A stretch of DNA of 41,752 bases from Apostichopus californicus (taxonomy: Eukaryota > Echinodermata > Holothuroidea > Aspidochirotida > Stichopodidae): positions 1 through 41,752 of the forward strand of contig JAIPMN010006452.1 in the NCBI GenBank assembly GCA_020650975.1, read 5' to 3'. Both the position numbers and the translations under genes were made by a program. Positions within the stretch are counted from its first letter, which is position 1. Every line of letters starts with the position of its first letter. This document shows, piece by piece, positions 33,189 to 41,752 of the stretch. Under the pieces are notes generated by a model, which worked only from the letters and a program-made list of their open reading frames with translations, did not search any database and was not told the DNA's origin.

Positions 33189-35549
33189 GTTGAAGGCTTA
33201 GCCAGTCACAATAGGAAAACATACAACCAGCAATATCTCGATTTAGTGGCAAGATATTGAGATGGGGTTTTCAACTAGCAGAGGATAATATTTTTCTCAT
33301 CAATATTAAGTTTCACATTGTTGGTGACCAGAATATCCTTTTAATACTATAGGGTACAGTAGAGGATACTATGGCTTAAAAATAATTGATGCTAATTAGC
33401 AAAATTCTCCTATCTCTTCCATTTCTGTCTGCATGTGTTTACAAAGTACCTTAGTAAGTTACATTGTAACTTTCGTGCTTGTCAGCAATCTTGGCATGAG
33501 TTTCATTTGCTATATATCAATAGGTCAAAACATTGAAGTTTGGTTTTTTCCCTAGTATTTGTCCTCATTCTATTCAATAATAGCTGTTTTATTCTCTCAA
33601 AAGAAGCCTTTGTACAGGAAACAATTTTGTTCTTATACGAGTGTGATAGTACTGGAGATATCAGCCCTATGTGTTGCAAAAAGTAATAAATTGACAAGGA
33701 CAAGAATTAATTCCCAGTTATTGTGTACAGTACATGAATGTTTAACAATGTATAAACAAATATTTTGATATACAATACAATCTAGAGAGACAGTTACAAA
33801 GAACGAAAAAAAAAACATTCATCATGTTAATTAATATACAATATTTAAGCTATACAAATGCATGGAAAAGGAGAAAAAAAGAAGTTCAATGCTTTTAGAA
33901 TGTTTTCCCCATTTGAATATCATAAATAATATTAAATATATACATATACTGGAGAGAAATTGGTGAAAGGAAACAAAACTCCAAAAATTAGCGAATACCA
34001 ATTACAAGCAACCATGCATACATGGTGAGCATGCATGATAACCTGATGAGCATGCTTTGAATCTCAGCAAGGGTCAGTTAACAAATTCCTTATTTTCAAA
34101 CACATGCCAATCTGGTCAGAATATTTGACAATACTCCCTCCTCTCAGGACTATAAATGGTTCCATAAAAAGTCATAAATAATCTTCAAATCAATGGTTCC
34201 ACTGGTGGCTCTTAGGGCCAAGTCCCACCAGGATACCAATTACCGACCTGAAATCAAACATGGGGGATTAGCTAAATATAGACATGAATGCATGAGAAAA
34301 CAATTTAAAATCCCACCATGACCCCCTGTGAAAAGAACATTCTTCTAAAACTCTCATTCTGATTTGATGTACAATCAGAGATCAACTCCATGTGTGGTTT
34401 CCAATTATATATTGTTTGTGTCAGGAAAACATGTCTGGACAACAGATACAACCAGGGTCATATATAAGCTTTTCAAATTTAAGCCAAAATTGGAAATCTG
34501 GGCTCTTTTTTTTTTTTAGACTTCCTTGACCTGAAATATAATTTGGCTATTTTGGGCTACATTTGGTTTTTCCTTCTATATTTTAGTTTATTAATACAAG
34601 CTCAATTTGGTTTTGCGTGCTGATAACCAGCTTCGGCGCCTTTCGAAAGGAGAAATATAACCAATTATTTAAGCAAGGGAGACATTAGTATTCTTAGAAA
34701 AGGTCTGGCAGGAAAATAGCTACCGATTCCTATGAGATATATGGTAGTAATTACAATGACACAGAGGTACTGTCAGCCTATTGCAGTACATTTTGATGAC
34801 TACTGTATGTCCCCCTCCCCACCCCCTAACCCCCATGCAATGAGGACTGTGGGAAAGCTTGAGCATATCCATGTACATTTCATGAGATGTCCTAATTGAG
34901 GTCACATACTTTTTCCTAATTGCATTGTTTTCACATATCAACCAACTTATGATCTGTTACCACCTGAGTAAGGAATTACCTGTATTTTTACATCACCAAT
35001 GAGTAGCATTTATAAGTCTGACATAGCAGTTTATAATTTATACACAATATTATACTCACTCCGTTATAACCCTATAATTCAGGGAAGACTCATCTGTCTA
35101 ACAATGGCTGTACAAGATGTACAGTACAGTAGATCTATGCTTAATTATACCATAAATAGTTCTAGATAGTTTGCAAATGGGATTAACACCAAAAAAGGAT
35201 ACTTTTTAGTGTCGATTTATGAGAAAAGTTCTTCAAATACTAAATTACTCAAATACTGGCAAAATTTGTTTATCTTTATATACATGTATTAATTGTAAAG
35301 ATACCTTTAATTCTTATTTACTCCATTCATGTTTGCCAAAATGTATAATACGCTTTATACAGCAGGGCAATTTAATTATAGTATCTATAGGCCTTAAGGA
35401 ATCTTCAATTTATGCTAGTATATTGTTCAATATAAGGGAAAAGAAACATCATAATCCCTTCATTACGGTAAGATGTGAGCTGAATATATTTGTCCTATTG
35501 TTTCTGTATTTCACATCACACATTCCCGGAAGATGACACCCCAACTCAC
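33189..35549. other. Non-coding sequence, nothing recognised
   Basis: AT-rich; a possible minus-strand acceptor near 34249 is followed by a 17-codon open frame, which is too little to call an exon. Confidence 0.5.
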
Positions 35550-35760
35550 CTCTAACTAACTGTCTTATAATTATACGAGAGAAGCTTAACGATTACAGAT
35601 GTCGGCATGCTCGGAGAGAGTTTAACATCTTCCCTCGGGTGCTGACAGTGTCATCCACACACTAATTCTGATGGGTGTCACGGAAACGAGGGTATTTAAT
35701 TATTGTCGAATCACGCATCGAGCGTTAGAAAGTCTTATACGTAGAGGGAACGGAACGGTT
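35550..35760 (-). promoter_or_regulatory. Candidate non-coding first exon / promoter zone of the transporter gene
   Basis: On the minus strand this stretch ends in GTTAGAG before GTGAGTT, a consensus splice donor at 35549-35548. The 200 bases before it are richer in CpG than their surroundings (for example the stretch around 35690-35760). The gene needs an upstream leader exon because exon 1 appears to start at an acceptor. This is inference only: no TATA box or initiator is evident, the intron would be about 12.4 kb, and other donors exist in the region. Confidence 0.2.
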
Positions 35761-38700
35761 AAAATAGCAGACAGCCTCGAGTAATTTTTGAAACTTTTCA
35801 AGTTTCTGCGAAACAGATTATTATTCACTGCGGCAACTTGCTGTAACTAAAGAGTTATATGCTTTGCTTTACTTGAAGGAATACTTGAAGATCTGCCGAG
35901 CTTTAACTCTTTTAGATTAAACGTAACTCTTTAAGAACCAGTTGTAAGTCATCTGGTTTGACAGGTGTTCTACTTTCAAGAAGAAAACTCCTTACAAGAC
36001 ATTGGAATAGAAGAAGGAACCATTTACATATTATGTTACTATCATAGTCCATAATGTAGTGATATTGACAATGTTCAATTTACTTATATCGTCAGCGATG
36101 GTACCGTGGGGTACCAGTACAAATTTGTGAAACAATGAAATTTGAGTGAACCATTTCTACTGTATCCACTATAAATCATGAGAGAAATATGACATATTTT
36201 GGAGGTTTTTGCTTTGATTAGGCATGTTTGCTAAGTACTCTAACTTTCGAAGGACGAAACCCGCAGATGAGGGAATAGTGAATAGCATTCACTGTGGATA
36301 CTTGACAACCGCAATTATGTTATTTATGGTTTCATTTGACTGCACATGTTCACATGTTTTTTTTTTATTATCTGTAGTTATGTCTGCAATGTTGAGGCAA
36401 TGCCAGGGATTACAAGTTTCTATGTAACTAAGCTACCACTTGCCAATGCTATTCATAACAATGCAAGACAATGAGCATAGGAGTAATGAGTAAAGAACTG
36501 TATCACAAAGTGCCCTGGGACATGAGAGTGTTGCCTCCTGAATCAATGCTTCATTACTGACAATTACTAAATGGACAATAACCCTTTATTCCCTATAAGA
36601 TAATCACATTTTATACATTTATACATGTAATAAAATTTGGAGGACGGTAAATTTAAATTATTTGAATATTATATATACTAAATATAGTTAATGTTATAGT
36701 GATCAGCAAGTTGGCATGGAATTATTGAATCCATAGAACATAGAGATACAACAGATTTGTCTCACAGATTCTTCTTGGTAGTCAAGAACTGCATGACCTA
36801 ATAATTATAAATTAGGGAGAGCTCATGCTTTATGAAGAAGCTCACCAAATATATTTCCTTACATTCACTTGATTTGATTTGAAAAATATGTGATCCACAT
36901 CATATTTTGTACTTGGGGTTTTTTAACCATGTATTGGAGAATACTTTAAATCTATCACTAAAGGAAACATCAGTAGCTTATAATGATCGTCAAGCATATT
37001 GGTTATGGGACAATCCCTATCTTTGAAAAAGTTTAAACAACATGTGCGGATGAGCCTATGCAAACGTTTACAGTACATGTACAGTGTGTACGGTACATGT
37101 ACAGTATGGGTATGAAAGAGGGTTGCCTTGGGCCAATTTCCATATTAATTGCATATGACTTTGAATGATTGCATAATCTGTTGTCTTTTAGTACAATTTA
37201 TTCATATTGCAAAAAATATCATTTTTCACATGGCTCACAATGGCTCCAACTTTTCTCCAATGTACCATTAGAAAAACATCTTTGAATATTTTTACTTAAA
37301 ATAGCTTTAATAGCAAATTTTAGATATGTGTTAAAATGTGAAAAGTAAATCACTACTGTTTGGGCAGATAGGAGGCTAGTGACATTAGTTATACTGTAGG
37401 TAGTAATCTCTCTACATTTCTTGTTCAACACAAACATCTGCATACCTGCAGTCACATATGTTGATTCTGAGCTGAATACATTGCTTCTGACTCTTAAATT
37501 TTACACCAACTTTCACAAAGTTCTCAATTTCCTTCTTTAACCTCCCAGCTTATGAACCACTGTTGTCACAGTGACAAGAAATGAAAAGTTTATAATTGCC
37601 TCATAACTGGCAGAATTTAAAAAAAAATACATACATAAAAAATATAGAAAACAAGCAGATTAACCTCACTGCATGAGAAAACAACTGACAAGTATTAATT
37701 TTCAACTTTCGAGCAACAGCTGTTAATACAACAGAACTGTCTTTTTCCATTTAACATACTCCTACAGCCAGAGTTTTAATAGCATTTTTCTTAGTGCCAG
37801 TGCAATTGACTTTTATGGAAGAGATTCCTGACACCTTGACTGCTAATTACAGCCTTTCTGACTCGCAATTAAACACACCGACCTGCACGTAACTGACGAA
37901 CATTTCAACATTTACTGCCATGGCAATGAAACAACAACAAAATGACATGAAAGTGAAAACTAAATTGAAATCAATATAAAGAGACAAAGGCTGTGCAATT
38001 CACATGAAACTATTGGTTTTCTTTTAAAATCAACTCTGTGCCTCTTCGCACGTTCCACGATATCTGATTTATTTTAAAGGGATATGAAGTACGTTTGTGT
38101 ATAGTATGTTGTATCATCCAATGAAAGATGAAAGGATACAGGTGCTTTCTCTTTTCTGGCCAGTACTAGTGCAGTACGCACTACACCGTGTAGAATTCCG
38201 TCGTGTTTACAGATCAACTAGGCAAGCTATGTCTTTTCTGACATTATTAAAAATTCAAGTCAGATTATTAAAAGCATTCAGTTATCATAAGAAATAAGTG
38301 GTTAAAGTGCTTGAATAAAACCAATTTGATGACACAAGCTTGAGGTAGGTATATGAGGCTAGGCATGGATCTAGAAGTTATTAACCTCCATTGACGTACA
38401 GTACTGTATGGTATGATTGTACAGTGTCTTCCACAAGCTAAAGACACTGTGAGAGCAACCAATAAAAAGCAACCTATTTGTCAAAAGTCTACTTGCAATA
38501 CATTAGTTCGAGTGATTATAGCCACATTCCACCGAAATCAAACTTGTGCAATCATAAATGTGTGAATTATGTGACAGGGTTCTATGTAATTTTTCTCTTT
38601 TTAGTCTTGCGATGGTCGAGCAGATAAGAGATTAAAGATATGTTAATTTGTTACAGGTCATCTCTAAACTCATCTAGTGACCTAACTGAAAGACCAAAAT

Positions 38701-40477
38701 AATATGCTCATAAGTTTTCTCACATTTTGACTGCATTCTACAGAGCTTCTTGTTTGAAGGAGACTATGTACAGTATAACTTGTGCTTCTCAAAACTTCCA
38801 CTTAATTTGGAGATAATTTTGAGTGGTAGAACCTCCAAAAAATCTGACAAATTTATATCCAATTTTTAGCTAAAAATAATGGGCAAATACAGATGAGATT
38901 TAGTAAAAGGCAGAAAATTCCTTATTGCCAAACTTTATCTTCCAGTTTCCACAGCACACAGACCAAGAATATCACAATTTTGTAATGTAAATGCCAGTGC
39001 TTCAAAAATCTAAAAGCTAAAGTCAAGTGCTTCCTCTCTGGCATTGTCATGAATTTCACACAGATACATCAGTTACTGTACAGGCTTTAGTGAGCAGCCG
39101 GCTCTTATTTTAATGATAAATACACATCTAACGTTGGGTACGGAAATCATGCTGATTCTTTGACTGACGATTGTTAACCGACTTACATACTGTCTTTACG
39201 TTCTAAATGTCTACTGGCAGAAAAATTGCCAGTGCCTTTTTTTTTGTTCTACTGGCTCAAACAGTTCAAACAGTGAAATCCACTGGCATTTAACAGTAAA
39301 GTAAACAGCCCAAAGTTTGAGGCCTGAGCATACCTCAGACACTGCTTTAAATTCAACCAAGAGATGATATTAATAACAAATCTCTCCTGCCCACACTTGT
39401 GAGGAAGCAGAGAAATTTTGTTGTGACGTCATCTCTTCCTGAGTTCCATTATTATGACTTCTGGCACTGCAGCTACTCATTAAGGCCTGGCAGAATCCAT
39501 TGACATCAACAATTTTATGATAAGACACATAAAAGGCAAGTAGAGAAAATGCTTTTAGTGCTTTTTGAAATATTTAAAGTCAGTGTCAGATGCGCCAAAG
39601 CATTTTTAAACCCGTTTTTTTTGGGGGGGCTAAATTTGCTCACTTTCTGTCAAATGGTCTATGCTGTACGTGTACATGCACGACTCTGAATGTATTAAAG
39701 AGGCTGATTTTGGCAAGAGTTGAAAATGTAAAATTTGTAAAAAAAAATTCTAAAGGAAAGTGTTCATGTGAGTTTACAAGTTTTTGCGACATTGACATTG
39801 TTGTTGTCGGTTGGAAAAATAATTAAGGTAAACAATGAAGTCTACAACACTATGATACAGTTCAGTCCTTGTCAAACTAATGTGGCCAGGTCTTGCATTA
39901 CAGTAATAACTTAAGTATTTGGAGGACCAATAAGTCCATAAGAAAGACAATATAATGTGATCATATGAAAACTGTAAGCATGCTCTCTACTATGACTACA
40001 CATTTGTGTGGTATCACATATATGTAAACCAGTTGTACACTGTTGTAAGCTTTGCCATTCTTGGTCACCTGACCATCGGTGAACTCAGTGACGTATATAC
40101 AACACGAAAGAAGTATCCACATATTCCTGCACGGGTTATAAACTATGTCTACATGCATAAAAGATATTCTTCCCAATTTGCCCCTCGTAAAACTTGCACT
40201 TGAAACAAGTTTTCTGTCTTCTTCCTGGTATTTACTGACATTCATTACGTTGGCCATCGAAAATTGGCGCGCACACAATTTGCTATTGCTGAGAAATATA
40301 CCTGCAACAACAGTCTTCTTAATAGACAAATTAAGAAGCATATGGTTGTTTTATTGTCCTATAAAGCAACGGCAATATCAGCAGTAACAACTGTATACTT
40401 AAAAACAGATGTTATACCAGTATAGCATTATTGTGTCATACTGAAATAATAGTATAATACAATACAATTTTAGTTAC
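35761..40477. other. Non-coding sequence, nothing recognised
   Basis: AT-rich, with several TACAGTAC/GTACATGTAC clusters (37068-37108, 38395-38425). The overlapping frames at 39961-40387 match no family that I know. Confidence 0.5.
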
Positions 40478-40541
40478 TGATGTATATATATATATATATA
40501 TATAGAACTAGTTACCGATGTATATATATATAACTAGTTAC

Positions 40542-40583
<42 letters not shown>
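40478..40583. repeat. Compound (AT)n microsatellite with ACTAGTTACTGATG units
   Basis: Three blocks of (TA)n are separated by copies of AACTAGTTACYGATG. The last block runs into tRNA-derived sequence 1. Confidence 0.9.
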
Positions 40584-40587
<4 letters not shown>

Positions 40588-40652
40588 CATATGGTTAGGG
40601 TGTCCGCATATAAAGCGGGAGGCCCAGGTTCGAATCCTGGTGGAGGCTGGAA
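40584..40652 (+). repeat. tRNA-derived sequence 1 (SINE head or tRNA pseudogene)
   Basis: TGGTTAGGGTGTCCGC, loop ATATAAA and GCGGGAGG form a D-arm-like part and an anticodon-type hairpin. They are followed by a perfect T-arm CCAGG-TTCGAAT-CCTGG, which includes the pol III B box GGTTCGAATCC. The 5' acceptor side is replaced by an (AT)n tract, so this is not a working tRNA gene. Confidence 0.6.
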
Positions 40653-40939
40653 GTTTTTCACTGTTCTGGATTTTCCAACACACTACGATTTCAATTATAT
40701 CTACACATTTATACATGTACCTCCATTTCATTTAAAAGAGTCTGTTCAAAGTATCTCTTTCGAGATCCGGCTTTAGGAATCACAAATGATTTTGAGTTTC
40801 TTAGCATCATGTTTGATCTCTAGAGTAAGGCAAATATGTCACCATACCAGAACTAGTATTGTTTGATACAGGTGACAAATGCCTACAGTGCAATTACAAC
40901 CTTCCTCCCCAGTTTCGAACCACTGGACATACAATCAGA

Positions 40940-41010
40940 GTCCATAGCCCAGAGGTTAGGGGGTTGTCCGCATATAAAGCGGGAAGCCCGGATTCGAATC
41001 CTGGTGGACA
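40940..41010 (+). repeat. tRNA-derived sequence 2 (SINE head or tRNA pseudogene)
   Basis: A 71-base sequence starts GTCCATAGCCCAGAGGTTAG and ends CCTGGTGGACA, with the same TCCGC-ATATAAA-GCGGGA hairpin and TTCGAATCCTGG as copy 1, about 350 bases away. GTCCA at the 5' end can pair with TGGAC at the 3' end, but the spacing and the T-stem contain mismatches. The anticodon loop would read ATA. It is more likely a SINE-derived copy than a functional tRNA. Confidence 0.55.
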
Positions 41011-41752
41011 TATACGTTCACATATACGTTCACAGTAATATTAGTAACATATAGTTAATATCCTGTACCATTATTTATACTATTCCAAGGATAGGAATTC
41101 TACAGTAAAACTAAAAGCTATAAATTGTTTAATTGTAAATCCAGATAAATGTCACAGAATTTTGTTATTTAAGTTCATGCATGAAAGATGGTAACAAAGT
41201 AGAAAGAAAAAAAGAAGGCTATTATATCTCATCCTACTGTATAGATATTGTGAAAGACCTCTAACTTGGCTAGTGCCAGTATTATAAGCTATGGTTAATC
41301 TAATTTGAACAAAAATCTACTCTTTTGTTCCACCAAAAGTATTGAAACACAAGCTGTCATATAGTTTTATCAGCTCCAATTATACTTTAAACTGAACAAT
41401 CTGCTGCTTTATTACAAGTGAGTCCCCTCCATTATCTATCCTTGACTAGGCCTAAGTGAAGTTTACCATTCTCTTACTTAAGTTAGGGCTTAGGCTAGGC
41501 CTATGAAGTACTTTAGAACCTATGAAGTACTTTAGCATAGCCTACATCAGAATGTGATGAAATGGAGAGGCACGTAAGTTAAATATCATTTCATTCAACC
41601 CAAATGGTGAAACATGATACACTAAAGGCCTATAGGCCTTAACCTAACACTAACAGTTAGTTATGGCAAAAACTACATGCCTGGATAAAATATGCTGTCT
41701 ATGCATTTTCTAACATTAGTCTAGGACTAGGACCTTGGGCAACAGATACTGC
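41011..41752. other. Right-end non-coding sequence
   Basis: It contains a 19-bp tandem duplication around CCTATGAAGTACTTTAG (41500-41537) and the perfect 16-bp palindrome AAGGCCTATAGGCCTT (41625-41640). No gene is seen. Confidence 0.55.

Noticed and set aside
34205..34249. Minus-strand acceptor-like GATTTCAG followed by a 17-codon frame ending in a stop, a possible last exon of another gene
   Set aside because: Too short, with no companion exons and no family match.
35219..35536. 105-codon plus-strand open frame
   Set aside because: No motif and antisense to the putative leader exon zone.
39961..40387. Overlapping open frames of up to 126 codons on both strands
   Set aside because: No recognisable motif, no family resemblance, and frames on both strands over the same bases; chance is the simpler explanation.
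40940..41010. Functional tRNA gene
   Set aside because: Acceptor stem does not close with correct spacing, the T-stem has mismatches, and a second copy lacks its 5' half; SINE-derived is more likely.
1..41752. CRISPR arrays, operons, ribosome binding sites
   Set aside because: The window is eukaryotic; no regularly spaced identical repeats with unique spacers are present.

Overview
The window is eukaryotic nuclear DNA. It is AT-rich, contains introns and microsatellites, carries long G/C homopolymer runs, and has no prokaryotic-style gene packing. The only gene I can defend is a multi-exon amino-acid transporter of the SLC7 light-chain family on the minus strand, most like SLC7A9 (b(0,+)AT). 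With Penelope-like, hAT and SINE-like remnants, this suggests a metazoan, probably a marine invertebrate (an echinoderm is a guess). I cannot name the species.

Gene layout, reading right to left. The first coding exon (22802-23069) has an in-frame stop just before its ATG and a likely splice acceptor at its 5' edge, so a non-coding leader exon should lie further right; one weak candidate is near 35550-35760. Then follow two homologous exons, called 2a (16776-17030) and 2b (9773-10018), and exons 3 to 8 at 6012-6137, 4916-5021, 4309-4353, 3402-3525, 807-910 and 251-347. All have AG/GT boundaries and matching phases. The model gives 372 codons (2b form) or 375 (2a form). The final third of the transporter lies beyond the left edge.

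The main discovery candidate is the 2a/2b pair. Both encode the end of TM2, TM3 and the outer loop with the heavy-chain cysteine, and both have the same start and end phases. Either joins cleanly to exons 1 and 3. If both are spliced in genomic order, the junction codon is T|GA, a stop. This is the arrangement expected of mutually exclusive exons with a built-in safeguard. Exon 2b looks b(0,+)AT-like, while 2a carries a LAT1/LAT2-like RPxSQxIVAL stretch, so splicing might switch substrate range.

The introns hold a 5'-truncated Penelope-like element next to the exon 1 donor, a degenerate array of roughly 200-320 bp repeats, a 118-bp tandem duplication, a 48-bp minisatellite and simple repeats. 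To the right of exon 1 (23.1-41.7 kb) I see no coding exon. This part holds a complete non-autonomous hAT element with exact 17-bp inverted ends and 8-bp target duplications, SINE-type tails, a possible MITE, a striking cluster of CCAGATCTGG-like palindromes, two matching short palindromes, and two tRNA-derived sequences near the right end. The word TACTGTA/TACAGTA is strongly over-represented from about 6.7 kb rightwards, but not inside the hAT and Penelope-like insertions.
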